This document shows, piece after piece, positions 49,703 to 62,858 of a stretch of DNA of 64,000 bases (its first letter is position 1; the number at the start of each line of letters is the position of its first letter). A program made the translations under genes and the position numbers. The stretch comes from Circinella minor (Eukaryota; Mucoromycota; Mucoromycetes; Mucorales; Lichtheimiaceae), in assembly GCA_016758965.1 (NCBI GenBank), contig JAEPRB010000186.1, forward strand, positions 16,085-80,084, written 5' to 3'. The notes below the pieces were generated by a model, which was not told where the DNA came from, did not search any database, and was given only the letters and a program-made list of their open reading frames with translations.

Positions 49703-50694
49703 AAAAAAAAAAAAAAAAAAAAAAAAACCAACGAGGTCTGCTGATCTTTCTTTTTTTGGTCTTGTCTCCTTCCCTGCATATAAATAAAACACGGGAGTGT
49801 TTTTTGACTTGTAAGCTTACATTATATTTTATTATTATAACAATAGTAAAACTTATAATGATACTTTGGAAATAAGCATTAAAATAAGCTTGCATGAATA
49901 TCGATTGATCATATATGAAAAGGTGTCCTTAATCAATAATAAGTACGTACTTTCAGTATCACCCCCCATTACGTACAAGATATATTTATAATTTCCTCAT
50001 GATCATCAACATAAAAAATCGTCTTTTTTTCAATACAATTGTTTGAATATTATACCAACTGTCGTCAATGACAATATATTATACACTCTTTATGATCGTT
50101 TGTAAATATAGGTTGGATTGAGTTATATATGTAGACGAGTAGTCCACTTGATGTATATTCTAAAACAAAGTGTTAAACCCCTCTTAATATTTGTGGTCAT
50201 AAATATCATTGTAGTGACAGTTTTAATGCATTTAATTCGATTCGTACGTAGCAGATTCATTAAGGTGCAGCTCATCTTTGTCACTTTTTTTTTTGTTTGT
50301 TCAAAATTTAAATGTATTACCAAGTAAATATCTAATTTATAAACTCTTCATTTTCACCTTTCTTAAATTGTTATTCTGCTTCTTTTCCATCTACTAAATT
50401 CAATGAGTTATTGTCACACAATTTTTTTAATAACGATGGATAATGGATAAAGAACTATAAAAAGATATCAGGTGAATAGCTATTATTCAAGATGAACTGC
50501 ACCACAGTATCAACTTGTGCATTAAAAAAAACGAAATAAAATTGATATGGATCAATTATCATCGTTACATTGTCATTCATAAAATACTATTGTGTAAAAG
50601 ATATTATTACATGATAAAATTCATCGAGTATTGACTATTTTTGTAATATACTAAAAAAGATTATTGCTCTCCATAAATCTATATTGATCTATAA

Positions 50695-50697
<3 letters not shown>

Positions 50698-50733
<36 letters not shown>
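50698..50733. repeat. (GT)n microsatellite
   Basis: About eighteen GT units in the upstream region of the cwf18 gene. Confidence 0.95.
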
Positions 50734-50736
<3 letters not shown>

Positions 50737-50821
50737 GATTGCTTTTACTCAGGCTGTTAGTTAATATGCATTATATTTCCTTTCTTAAAAAAAAAGTTTG
50801 ACACAGTTTTTTTTTTTATAG

Positions 50822-50835
50822 ACCGAAATTTCGGT
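50822..50835. promoter_or_regulatory. Perfect 14-bp palindrome upstream of cwf18
   Basis: ACCGAAATTTCGGT reads the same on both strands. It lies 73 bp before the ATG at 50909 and about 30 bp before a TATA-like TTTTATATATTTATAA (50868-50883), a typical place for a core-promoter factor site. Confidence 0.5.
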
Positions 50836-50908
50836 TTATCCCCTATAAAATCTTAAACTTTTTCTCTTTTTATATATTTATAACCCTTTCAACTTCAAAA
50901 ATAATAAA

Positions 50909-51671
50909 ATGGAAAAAGAAGCACAAAATCGAAAAGAACGTTTGGCAGCATTACGAAAACGAAAAACAGAATCAGGTTCAGATAGGTAATAAACCATATC
51001 TATAATACCTTAAAAAAAGAAAGTTATTGCTATTATTAACGCGATGGTAATTTCTAATAATTTCTTTAGTTTAAAATTTCGTAGTTATACACCTACCGAT
51101 GAAAATCTTAAACAACAAACACAAATCGTAACACCCGATGATATTGGTGAAACTGTTGAATCACAAACAAAAGACTTTACAAAAGAAGCATTAGCAGCTG
51201 CTGCAGAACAAGAAAAAGAAGAAGTGGTAAAAATAGCGTCTTTTTTTTTTTTCATTACATTTCAGATCGATCCACCAACAACACTTTATTATTACACCAT
51301 TTCTTTTTTTTTTTAAAAAAAAAAAACAAAGAATCCAATGGAATGGAAAAGCCTGATCAATTGACTCACTTTTTTATATATATTTTATCCCAATGATAAT
51401 AGGATTTAATTAATTTACAACCAAAAAAACCAAATTGGGATCTGAAACGAGATGTAGAAAAAAAGTTAGAAAAGTTGGATAGGAGGACACAACGAGCAAT
51501 TCTTGAAATTATTCGTAAGTGTTAATTATATTCATTTTAATTGAACAACTTTATTAAAATGAAATTTTATTAGGTCAACGTTTATCTGGAGAAAATGATA
51601 AAACTACAAACTTGGCAGATGCAGTTGCAAATGCAGAAAAACAACAGAAACTTGATGCAGAAGATGATTAA
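50909..51671 (+). CDS. cwf18: Pre-mRNA splicing factor cwf18/CCDC12
   Basis: Four exons, 50909-50985, 51070-51226, 51403-51514 and 51574-51671, giving 147 residues, the usual size for this family. It is a component of the activated spliceosome (NineTeen-complex-associated Cwf18, human CCDC12). The family signature is clear: EAQNRKERLAALRKRK at the N-terminus, LKFRSYTPTDENLK, and the conserved block DLINLQPKKPNWDLKRDVEK then KLEKLDRRTQRAILEIIRQR. Most of the protein is predicted coiled coil and highly charged. Frame is kept over all three introns. The promoter has a perfect palindrome and a TATA-like box. No anomaly in the coding sequence. Confidence 0.94.
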
Positions 51672-52069
51672 AAAAAAAATAAACAATGAAAAAAAAAATT
51701 AGTATGTTTTGTTTATTCCCACCTACCCAAAAAAACAATCAATTATCTATATTTTGGAAATTTTAAGAAAAGGAAAGAGATGGATGAGATATTATAGTCA
51801 ATTGGAAAGGGAGAGAATGATGTTTGAATTTTAAAGACACATGACATCTTATAAATGTACTACTAATTAATAGCACTATATTATTATCAAACATATAGAA
51901 AGATAAGTTATGGTGTTTAATAAAATTATTATTAGAAAATGTGATTTTTTTTTACTAGTAGAATTGATCATTCAAGATTAATTTAATGGATGGTATCTAG
52001 AGAAAAAGAATGATGGAAAAGAAGTAAAGGTAAATTAAAAAAAGGGGGGGGGGAGGAACATGTTTTTTT
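51672..52069. other. Convergent intergenic region
   Basis: Between cwf18 and EXO70 stops. It contains AATAAA-like signals (51677-51684, 51921-51926) and a G-run at 52043-52053. No gene seen. Confidence 0.55.
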
Positions 52070-52784
52070 TTATGCTGCTGGTTCAAATAAGTGATTAATC
52101 ATTTTCTCCAATTTATCCTTGTCATATTTAATATATTTGGCAGGATTTTTGGTAAAGTCAGTACTTTGGTACCTATTTTTTTTTTTTTTTGGACAAGAAA
52201 TAACGGATTGAGAAAGAGTCAGTGAAAAGAATAACAAAAAAAAAAAAAAAAAGATGAGAACTTACTTGTCCAAGAAACGTCCATACATTGGAACCAATAC
52301 GTTCTTAACATCACGGATAACTTGATTACGTAATTCTGAATCTGGTACGGCATAAGTGGTTTGTGCACGCCAAATTTCATCAAATTCTGTATTAAAATTC
52401 TATTATTGATTATAAAAATAATTTAGTTGAGACATCTTTCCTCCTTCCTTTAAGTATTTTTTTTTTACCTTAAAACGTTCTTTAACAAGTTGTCGTTCCC
52501 CACTTCCCATTGAATTTTTGATAGCTCCTCCTCGAACATAAGTAACATCCATTAAATTTTCAACACAAGGTTTCCATGATTCTTGATAAGTATCTAATTG
52601 CTTCTTGACTAATTTACTGAATTTAAGTTCAGATACTTCATCAAAAATAGCATTTAAGGGAGGTGATCTGATTTGTCGTAAGATATGGTTGTAATTATTA
52701 AGTAAAAAGACGGTTGCCAAAGCAGGTTTTTTATATCCACGAGATGTTCTTTGTAATGACAATGTTAATTGATCCAATGCATCA

Positions 52785-52817
<33 letters not shown>

Positions 52818-54823
52818 TTAGAAAATTGTCTCTATTTCTTGTCAAGTGTAAAAAAAGAAAAAAAAAAGAGGAATCATACCAAAGAAACTTTGTAAGAGTG
52901 CTGTTCCCTTTGCTGATTCACCATATGAAAAAGATTTTTCTGGAATGGCCGTAATAGGTCCTGTATGGTTCCAACCACCATCACCTAATAACAATAACAA
53001 AGGTTCCACAATATCACGCCAAAGATAAAGTCGTTTTAAATAATTCAATGTCTAAATTTCATTGAAACAAATAAAATCTTTTAGTATATATATATATCTT
53101 TTAAAATATTTATCAATCAAAAAAAAAAAAAAAGGACTTACATTACTTGTCATCTCATGAACAGTACCATCACTACTCATATTCATATAAGAATTATTTT
53201 CACGTTTACCCTGAACATCTTCAGAAAAGTCATGGAAATTCTTTAAAGCTGTTAATTTAAATGCTGATATCATTTCTGTACAATCACTTAAATCCATTTC
53301 TTGAGATAATTCTTTAAATATAGGTGCACAATCTCTTTCATATTTATCCATGATATCAAATATGAAAATGGTATCAAAATAAGTTAATCGTTTAGCAACA
53401 ACATTTAAATGACGTCCTGCAGAAACAAATTCTTGCATAGCAGGAGCTATACTTCCTTTTAATGCAGTCATACGTTGAGAACGATTACTAAGAATTTTAC
53501 CAGCAAATCGTTGTTCGGCCTATATATATATATATAAATTAATTTCAGTCATTTATTATATGTATATATATATATATCTATTTACCTGAATAGCTTTTGT
53601 AAAACAATCCATATATTTAAGAAATTCTCCAGATCCTTTTTCATATGAAATTCCTTGATGTCTTTCAGATATTTGAACAGATTGAGAAAGTGATTGTAAA
53701 GATTTAGAAAGATAAGCAGAACGAATTTCAATATAAGGTTTACTAAAATCAACGGTATATCCAATTTCTTTTTCAGATGTAGAGATATAGATTGATAATT
53801 GTGAAAGTTGTTTTAAAGAATCACTAGGTAATTCTTCTATAAAAATAAATAAAGTAATAATTATATTAAAAGATTGATATAAACATTAAAAGATGGAGGG
53901 AATGATTTCACTTACTTGTATTAAGTATAGTATCACTATCCACAGCTGAACTGAGAGAAGATAACCATTTTCGAAATAATGTTTCTAAATGTAACATGCC
54001 TGCTTTCAATAATTGTTTCTATATAAATTACATAAACCCAATTTTTTAATCGTTTGAATCCTCATACAATTTATATTATACTTTTTGTTTTGAAAACATA
54101 CAGTTTGATTGACAGCTTTTTCACAAGATTTTAATTGATTTTGTTCAACAGTATCCACTGCATCTTTTAATGCACCCATCGTTTGAAGATAAGGTATAAC
54201 ATTATCTTCATCCGGACTATAAATTATAATTTTAATATCCCTTTCTAATAATAAAATTAAAAAAAAAAAAAAAAAACTTACCCTTTCAAAATAAATGCTT
54301 CTTCTTTACTTGGAAGATTTAAACAATTTACAATGTTATCAGTAGCTGCTAAGGCACGATCAAGATCTATTTTAAGATATTAATTAATAATTTATATCTT
54401 AGGGCTCTCTTTTTTCTTTAACTAAAAAAAACTTACTTGATGCTAACTTTGTTAAATTTTGAGTTGATTTATGAATAGGTCTTATAGATGCTTCCAACTT
54501 CATTAAACGACCATCAAAACCATCGAGAATTCCAATCTATTATTTTAAATATATTTATAATCCAGTCAAAAACATTAGTCAATAATATATTGCATCACAA
54601 TCGAATAAAAATAAAATAAAATGTAATTACCAATTCGTCTGAAAGACCATCCATACGACTAAGTTGATTTTGCAAGTAATCGAGTTCACCAGTATCATCT
54701 TCAATTCGACTCAAGTTTTTCTCTCCACGACTAATTATTTATAACTATTAGTATACTTTTTTTTTTTTTTAATAAATATTCAAAGTGATTAATTAATTAC
54801 CCTTTAATAGTCTGAGCAGGCAT
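52070..54823 (-). CDS. EXO70: Exocyst complex subunit EXO70
   Basis: Twelve minus-strand exons: 54823-54801, 54730-54631, 54536-54437, 54366-54282, 54216-54102, 54018-53916, 53836-53586, 53519-53142, 53051-52880, 52785-52469, 52399-52266 and 52172-52070. They close in frame to 626 residues, the usual Exo70 size. Exo70 binds PI(4,5)P2 and Rho/Cdc42 GTPases and tethers secretory vesicles at growing tips and septa. Seen: N-terminal helices (DYLQNQLSRMDGLSDEL), the domain-B region (YFDTIFIFDIMDKYERDC, LSDCTEMISAFKLTALKNF), ATVFLLNNYNHILRQI, and the C-terminal signature SGERQLVKERFK, NFNTEFDEIWRAQTTYAVP, DSELRNQVIRDVKNVLVPMY, KYIKYDKDKLEKMINHLFE. The acceptor at 52400 is chosen because it restores NFNTEFDE. 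All introns are short and AT-rich. Confidence 0.93.
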
Positions 54824-56952
54824 TTATTATGTGTCAAAAGTAACTTTTAATAATAGTAATAAGAAAGTTAAAGAAAAATAAATAAATCCCGCACGACATT
54901 TATATTTTTTTTAAATGCATTTTTAAATCTATTTTTGGTAAATGGGTTACACATGATTTTTCTTTTGGGTTGACTTTGTTGAGGTAATATATTTTACATA
55001 CTAATCAACTTTTATAACATTTTTTTTCACTGTTATTATCTTTAATATGAGATAACATATTGAAAATAATTAAGATTTACAACTCTCTGTGAACTATTCT
55101 ATGACAAAATAGTGCTCATGTTCTTATTCTTTAAATACTATTGTATATACTATTGTATTTAAGAAAAGAACTTTTTTTAGGACGTAGAGTTAATTAATTA
55201 GAAAGCGTAACCATTTATAGATATTTATAGCAAAACAAACGCAAACAAATTTGTTTTTTGATTTATATTAAAAAGAAAGATAGTACGCTTGTGTTATTAA
55301 ACATTTCGATTTATCGAATAAAGTTTTATAAGAAAACATTTTGTGATGTACAACGATGATAGAAGTATAATATATTATATTATAAATTTATGTTATTACT
55401 AAAAAATGACAGTATACAAGTATTTTTTTTGGTTAAAACAACACTTTCACTCTATGAGACTTAATGCCGACTTAACTTTTGATAATCGATTAGCAACAAT
55501 AGATCACATGGGGAAATATTGCGTATAATATTAGATTAAAGCTGTAAAAGAGAATATATAATTATTATTAGCTATTATAGATAGTCTTGCTGCTATAGGG
55601 TAAACCCTTTAGTGATAAAAAGGAATAACATTCAACAGTTTATTTGATGAGTTAATTAATCAATAACAAAAGCATGTAATTTATATAATTGTATGTATAT
55701 AAACTTATAAAGATAAGTTGACACAACTAAAGTGAATGAGGCAGTGAAAAATAATAAAAAAAAAGACAGCATCCCCTCATGACTGTGCTTAATTTGACTC
55801 CGCTGTCTTCGATCATGCCTTACTATCATACTGTTCTTCAATAACCTGTCGCACGCACCATCTGGTGGCGCGCATTACATAACAAACTATCTTGCCACAC
55901 TAACCTACATTATATATTGCCAGATCGTTTTGATAGTTCATTGTGTGTGCTTGGCGACCTTGATTTGAATACTGATGTTCACTTCTTGCTCCTATGCCCA
56001 TACAAATGACATATAGGACAACAAATTCTGCAAGATTTATGCACCCTTTCCACTCTTACACATGTAACTATTTTCGATGCCATTTTCGATTATTCTATGT
56101 CACAATAGGATCTATCTCACTCGCCTCTTTCGCCTATTCAACTGATTACCGGTGTTCTGTTTCGTGTTTGGAAACCCCACTGGCTACATGTTTTTTTTTT
56201 CTGTCCCACCATTTTTATCTACCAACATCATTGATTTTACCTACTCACAAACTTCTCATTGATTTTCAACAATAAGAACGCCCTTTTTCAGCATAAACCT
56301 TCATAGCATTAGTAAAATAGTATCTTATTCCTTTTTCTACCAAAAAAAAAACTTTTACATCGATTATCTTTAGATTATACCCATTTTCCCTTCTTCTCAC
56401 ACTCATAGAATTCATTGCTTGTAATTGTCTTGTTTTGCCTGTCCAATCATTGTTACCTAATACGTATTTTAATGGCCGTCAATAAATTAACCACAAAAAC
56501 TGTGAATCTTAAATAAAAAAAAAAGATATAACTATTAATAAAGAGATGGGTAATAATATATAAAATAAGTAGAAAACTTACTATTTTCGTAGATAAAGTA
56601 AAGTAATAAGAAAAGAAGGGAAGAGAAAGAAATAGGTAGGGAAGCAGTACTCAAAGTAAGAAAAAAAAAACAGAGTTTGTCAAATATCATGCAAAAACAA
56701 TTCATTATTATGTTTTATGAAATTAGTTGACAGGTAAGCGTAACTATATATCTCTTTTATTTTTCTTTTAACAACATACGTATTATTATTTTTTTAACTA
56801 CGTACAGTAAATTAACGCGTTTAATACATAGAAGACAGTAACATGCTCTTGAATTTCTTACCATTAAAATAAAATAAAATGGTTTTACGTAAAGTATACG
56901 TGTTACCAATAATAATGAATTTATTATTCACTTTTTTTTATCACTAGATCTT
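54824..56952. other. Intergenic region upstream of EXO70
   Basis: About 2.1 kb of mostly unremarkable AT-rich sequence. Noted: a short G/C-rich hairpin-like patch at 55847-55876 (GTCGCACGCACCATC...TGGTGGCGCGC) and a frame of 93 codons at 55994-56275 with no recognisable motif, which I do not accept as a gene. Confidence 0.45.
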
Positions 56953-57150
56953 TATCGTGCAATGATAAAAAAGAGTAAAAACTCGCAAACACGCCCTTTT
57001 TTTCCACATAAATTTAACGTGAAATGGTAAAAGAGAAGTAAAAAAACTTCATCACGCCCCCTTTTTTTTTGGCCCATTTTTGATTAACGTGACAATAAGA
57101 TAAGAAAGAAGTTAAAACACACAACTCACGGATGGTTTTAACGTGATAAT
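56953..57150. repeat. Degenerate tandem repeat starting TAACGTGA
   Basis: Units begin at about 56953 (TATCGTGC), 57015, 57085 and 57139 (TAACGTGA), 54-70 bp apart. Each continues AATGGTAA, an AGAAGT/AAAAC segment, then CACGCCC or TCACGG and a T-run. The TAACGTGA head and TCACG tail of a unit are partly complementary. Confidence 0.6.
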
Positions 57151-57199
57151 GGGCTGAAACAGACACTGAAACACCCCAAAACACGAGCAAAAGAATAAA

Positions 57200-57470
57200 G
57201 AGAAACTTTTTTTTTTCGTGATCTGTTTTCAAATTTTGGATTTTCGTAGTTATGCCTGTTTTTAAATACAGAAAAAGGAGGCATGTGATGTTGCCAAGTA
57301 ACAAGTTTTGCATGAATAAAACAAAAAGGGAATAATAAAAAAAAGGAAACCTGTTTAAAATGATTAAAGAAGTACCCAATCGTCATGATGCCAATCCAAC
57401 TATTTAAACTTCTTGTCACTGATTGTTTCACAAAGTAACTCCGAAAAAAGCACAGACCTCCTTAAGGATC
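57200..57470 (+). repeat. Dispersed repeat, copy 1 (inverted partner at 63690-63960)
   Basis: Shared landmarks with the reverse complement of 63690-63960 in the same order: TTTTTTTTCGTGA(T/C)C, TTTTCGTAGTTATG against TTTCCGTAGTTATG, a CATGTGA block, TTAAAGAAGTAC, CATGATGCC/CATGCCGATCC, and TTTCACAAAG(T/C)ACTCCGAAAAA with GCACAGACC at the end. Copies are diverged but collinear. Confidence 0.7.
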
Positions 57471-58707
57471 ATCCACTTTTTTTGAGAAGGGAACTAACAA
57501 AAAAAAAAGATATTCCAGAGAAAAAAGTAACATGTTTATAATTTACGTCTTTGAAATGTTATTCTTCACTACGCAAAAAAAAAAAAAATATTTAGTTTTT
57601 TATGCTAATATATTGCTGATAACTAAGGAACATTTACATACTACAAAAAAAGAAAAAAAAAATATAATGTTGCTTTTATATGAAAGCTTTAGTATTACAT
57701 AGGAAAAGATTTACGTACATATTATATGTACAGTAATTTTCCATTAAGTAGATATTTTTCTAAATGTGAATGCTTGTATCTTTTGATTTTAAGCTAGAAG
57801 ATACAGAACACATACTGTAAGATCACATTAAAATGAACAGCATAAAATGTTACGTAACAATTTATATAATGCAATTAATTGTTTAAAAAAGTATTTTTGC
57901 TATTGTACGTCTTAACTTCATGTCTAAGAATAAAAATGAATACGTATGATAACATAATATTGATGATGGAACAACAATTTGATAAATTAATCAACAAGAA
58001 AGAATACAATAAATAGTTGTATTTTTGTATAAAGACGAATGGTATTATTAGCGCAATTACATGAAGAAGTTGAAAAAAGAAGTAGACGAAGAAGAAAAAA
58101 GCATGATTATTAAGAAATTAGTGGAAAAGAGAAATTATTAGCAACAGTTTATTGACGAACTTTGTCTTGATGATAAGATTATTTATTCGTGCATAAACAA
58201 AAAGCAATTATTGATTTTACTAATTAAAAGAGTAGTACGTACGTACGTATTATATAAAATAAAAAAGAATGTACTATTACGTATCATAAATCCAGCGAGT
58301 AAGCAATTAGAGAAGCAAAACAATACAAAGTTGTACGTAATCCAAGGATAATTTAAATATATTATATTATATAGTTACGTAGTATTATTTTATTAAAAGA
58401 AACTGTTTTAAGAGAGGGTATATATAATATATATTAAATATTGTTGAAAAAGGTCTAGCAGATTTGTTACGTATTGTTGTTTTTGTTGGGATAAATTTGT
58501 TTTTTGAGTTTTTGGGAAGTGAAAAGTATGTGTGTACGTATAAAGTAATATTAATAAAAAAAAAAAAGCCCAACAACTAAATTGAGTTATCTAGTAGAGA
58601 GAATAAACCGGAATAGTAAAAAATAAATAAGAATGTTCTTGTTGTCCTTTGTGGTACATTAATTACAAAATAAATAAGGAAAAAATAAAACGTGCAAAGA
58701 TAAATAA
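57471..58707. other. Intergenic region between repeat and RhoGAP gene
   Basis: AT-rich, with TACGT words unusually frequent (57713-57723, 57852, 57907, 58236-58246, 58337, 58375, 58468, 58536). It is the 3' flank of the RhoGAP gene and the outer edge of a dispersed repeat. No gene seen. Confidence 0.45.
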
Positions 58708-61053
58708 TTAATCGTTTGTCCAAAAAATATCATCAAATTCAGTTAATAATAAACTAAATATATTTGTTGGAATACTAAGTGTTGCAGAAAATACAATACC
58801 CATATTACGTAAAGTCATTTTGTTGGAACCAGCATTTTGAATGACACGTATTAAATGAGCACATAGCATACGTAAGAGTGTGTAGTTGGGTAAAGGTAAT
58901 AAAGATATAATTCGTCCAATTTCAATAGTTCGGTTACGACGATTGGAAATATTATCAGTAACATTCAACATTTCTCGAAGTGATTCATTTGTTAAAATGT
59001 TTTCAGGAAGTTCACGTAACCAAAGTTTAAGTAATCCAGATACAACATGAGTATCGTAATATTCATTATCTGCTAGTAAATCAACATCACCTTCTATAAT
59101 AACAATAATAAAAAAAGAATAGATATATAAGATACCCATAATATAAGAATGATAAGTATTATGTGTTACCTATTATTTATTATCCTATTTAGAAATTAAA
59201 TAAAAAAGTGTTACCTTTGTTGAATCTGGCTTTCAGAGCTTTGATTTTAGCTGCATTTCCACTACGACGATAAATACCTTCTTCCACAATAGAATTTTTT
59301 GTTTCCAAGAAATCAATACATCGAAAAACAATAGCTGGTAGTTCATAAGATTCTGAAATTTTAGATATTTTGACTGCATCTTTGAGAGGAATACCAAATA
59401 CTTGATTAGGTTCAATAGGTGTTGAAGGTGCTGAACTACCAGGAATACCATAATTTGATGAATAATCCCCGACTTGCGTTTTTTCCTCATACTTTTTACT
59501 ATTGTGACTATAACCTGTCATGGATTGTTGAAGACTACTAGGTTTTGTTGATATTAAAGTAACACTTGAACCAAAAAAGTTTTTAAACCAAGGTATTGTA
59601 TTACTACGCGGAGATGTTTTACTAGAACTATTATCATTATAATTGTTGCTGAATAACGGAGAAGAAGGATTAAGAGACTGGTTATTATTAATTTTTGGTG
59701 GCTGGAACTTTGTATTGGAATTATTGTTATTATTGTAATCATGAGAATGACGCCGTTTCAATAATTCTATAGTATGAGGGTTTGTAATCAGTGTTGGAAG
59801 GCTGGATCGTCGTTTATTTTCACGTTGTTTTTTCTGGTTTTTATTCACATTACTGGGGAATAAATAAGGTGATTGTAATGTTGATATAGTAGTTAATTTG
59901 TTACTGTTCTTTTTTTGTTTGATTTGATCTAATCGTCTTGTAGTAGCTTCATAATCAATATGTTGTTCCATAGCTTCTAACCATTCATCACGTTCTCGAT
60001 CTGAATCAGCACAAAGAATATGACGAGCCATACCCCCTGGAGCTGTTTTCTTTGGCTCAATAATTAATAATGCATGTTGAAATGGGGGTTCACCTCCTAC
60101 ATTATTAATATATTCTGAAGATGGTGGTTTTTGTCTACCAATTTGTGCTTCAGTTAAACGAATAGTACCTAAATGCATTCCATATTCCTATACAATAGTA
60201 GTAATAAATATATAAAGTTTAGCAGAATATATAATTATGTTGATTTCAAGATCATATATACGATAGTAACATACACTTTCATAATATTTGAGACGAGGAC
60301 CATCCAATATAAAATAACGTTTCTTCCAACAACCAAAATTTTTACCACGTTTACGAAGATATCCTTGACGATATTTGGAAACCTAATTATTAGATATATT
60401 AATGACAAGTTAAACAATAGGGGGGGGTTATGAGATAATGATATTAAAAAAAAAAAAAAAAAAAAAAAAGGGTAACCTTAATTTGACTTTCATCTTTAAT
60501 GACATTAGAACTCAAAAATTCACAAATATCTGAATTATCTTGTAAAGGTAATTCTAGAATACGTTTTAAATAATCTTGAATACCAATCTAAAGAAAAAAA
60601 GAGAAGATAATTTATTAAACAAAAAGATAAAAAAAAACAAATAGAATAGAATATAAACCTTTCTTTGATCTTCTCTACTTTGAACATAGGTAACAAAAAG
60701 TGCTTTATCAGGTAACTTTGGAAATTCATGCCTCAATACTAATTTTCTTTGTGCCTTCAGCTGAGAAAAAAAAAAAAAGAAGGAACCATTAAGGTAACTT
60801 TACTAATGGAGTTCATGAACAATACAAAAAGAATGTTTACCTGTGCATCAAGAGCCAAGAAATCAGAATACAATTTTTGAATTTGCCATAATTCTTCTTC
60901 TTTTACAATAAATGAATCCGATTTATTATCATTTTTAAAAGAATCATTTTGAACATGGGTATTACGAACTGAAATGATAAATGAAACAACTTTTTTGCCT
61001 TTATCATTGGTATAAAGATTAGAATCAATAACTTTGGCAGTTAAACCAACCAT
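58708..61053 (-). CDS. PX-PH-RhoGAP protein, BEM3-like Cdc42 GAP
   Basis: Six minus-strand exons, 61053-60841, 60760-60659, 60587-60477, 60382-60275, 60187-59215 and 59093-58708, giving 630 residues. Domains in order: PX (about 1-135: SFIISVRNTHVQN, WQIQKLYSDFLALDAQ, EFPKLPDKALF, LQDNSDICEFLSSNV), PH (about 145-270: YRQGYLRKRGKNFGCWKKRY, GTIRLTEAQIG, ERDEWLEAMEQHI), a disordered Asn/Ser linker, then RhoGAP (about 440-630: FGIPLKDAVK, VFRCIDFLE, arginine finger R485 in GIYRRSG, LLKLWLRELPENILT, LRNMGIVFSATLS). The architecture matches yeast Bem3, which turns off Cdc42 at sites of polarised growth, but this protein is roughly half its length. Introns 2 and 3 use unusual donors (GTTTAT, GTTACC) yet keep phase 0 and conserved sequence. 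The orthology is inferred. Confidence 0.9.
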
Positions 61054-62858
61054 AGTGATATATGACCAATTGCACGTATTAAGGTATATAAGGTATATAT
61101 AGTGCAAAAAACAAAAACGAAAAAAAAGAATATAAAGAGAAAAGAAAAAGAAAAAAGTTTTATTATTTTTAATTACATTAATGAAAAGAATAACACCCCC
61201 CCCCCAAAAAAAAAAAAGATACATATCATTAAATGTGGCTATTCATTCTACTATAAATATATAAGTTTAGTATTGGGGTCCCAGGATCCTTTTTTTTTTT
61301 TGGTTGTACGAAATGATTGATTATAGAAAATTCCAAGCCCTATGGGTAAATTATATTAATTATTAAGAATAAATTTTAATGGTAACACGATATATTTTTG
61401 AAAATTAAATAAGTTTTTCATCTCGTGACAGTGCTTAAAAACTTGTTAATATAGGCTTAGGAAATGGTAGCACAAGGTTTTGTTTTTTCTTAAAATCATT
61501 CGTGAATCTGAAGTGTGATAAATGATTAGATAATACTTTTTATATTAAGATGTATATATTCATGAAAAGATTAATATGATGAAACCCTATTTACATACCA
61601 ACCTTCATAAGCTTTATTCTCTACCCAACATTTATTTCATAGTTTATCTTTAATAGATTATACCTCCCTTCTCCTCATAACCCTTCTTCCTTCACTTTAT
61701 TTATGCCTTAGAATCACTTTCTCTTGCCTCTGTTGATTTCCGTCACTCTTTTATGAATCTTATTAAAAAAAAACTATTTTGTATCAACATACGTAGTCCA
61801 TCTCTTCTTGGTTTTCTCTAGATTTCAATGTTTACTTTTACATCTACTGATCATTACGTAACATACATAAATAGGTACGCACGCAATAAAATGAAATACT
61901 ATATAATTATAATAATCACAGAATTCTTTTTTTTTTGTATTATGACACTTTATTATAATCTTACAATAATTCATTATGATGAACACATCTATATGTATAA
62001 GATTATACATTGGACGTTCACAGATATATTATTCCTCTCTTCATAATACCAAGTATTTTTTTTACACCGTACGAGATTGCACTAGTTGATTAATGAACCG
62101 TGTTACTTTTATTTTAACATAACAATATACAGAATATATTGTTTCCTTGGAACATTTTTAATATGATTTCACTACAACGTACGCAATATATACATTATTT
62201 TACTGATAAATGTATGGTATTTACTATGTATATTGATCACTTTTGATGATAAAAATGATAATTAGTATCATTATTATTTTCACAAGTATTCACGCTTCTC
62301 TCACTAGATTTTTCTTTGTAATTATTAGTAAACAGTAGGTTATATTATAAGCAATGGATCGATTTTTTTCTTTACTTTTGTGAACATTAGAAGACGATTG
62401 TTTGGCAACTATGGTAAGGATAAGAAGATGGAATAATAATACGTATATGAATAATTCACATATTCAGCTGAATTATAATGAATAATGAGAAATAGGATAA
62501 TAATAAAATATAAAATGACTTATTATTATTATAGATAACAAATATCGCTGCGTGAATAGGATAATATTGTGATATCAGCAATATAAAGTATATGACGACT
62601 GGAATTCAACATTTCCGGGATTAAATGAATCGGTACGTAATACTTTTAACGTACTACCTAAAATTATGACTCGTTCTCTCAATACTGTAATTTAACATTC
62701 TTTTCAAACGACTTCTTTTAAAAAAAAACCAAAGACATCAACACTTGCAGATGGAGCGGATAGCGGATGAGATAAACCCTAGCCGTAAAGCATCATAAAC
62801 TTGCCAGGAAAAAATTACAAAAATTGACCGAGTATCAGGTCTCAGGTGAAAAAAATAA
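61054..62858. other. Intergenic region, about 1.8 kb
   Basis: Promoter of the RhoGAP gene at its left end (A-rich leader 61100-61220, a C-run followed by an A-run at 61196-61216, and a T-run at 61290-61301), then AT-rich sequence with no accepted open frame up to the transposase remnant. Confidence 0.5.

Larger units (their letters stand above)
49341..50908. other. Divergent intergenic region, about 1.6 kb
   Basis: Between the RING-CH and cwf18 genes. It contains A-runs of 33 (49577-49609) and 26 (49702-49727), a perfect 8-bp dyad TGCTGCGA/TCGCAGCA between them (49671-49702), a (GT)n run of about 18 units (50698-50733), and a perfect 14-bp palindrome at 50822-50835 near the cwf18 start. No gene accepted. 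Confidence 0.6.

Noticed and set aside
55847..55876. G/C-rich hairpin-like patch as a possible structural RNA or transposon end
   Set aside because: No partner copy or known RNA motif found; left as a note only.
55994..56275. 93-codon plus-strand frame upstream of EXO70
   Set aside because: No recognisable motif, no splice or promoter support, codon use not distinctive.
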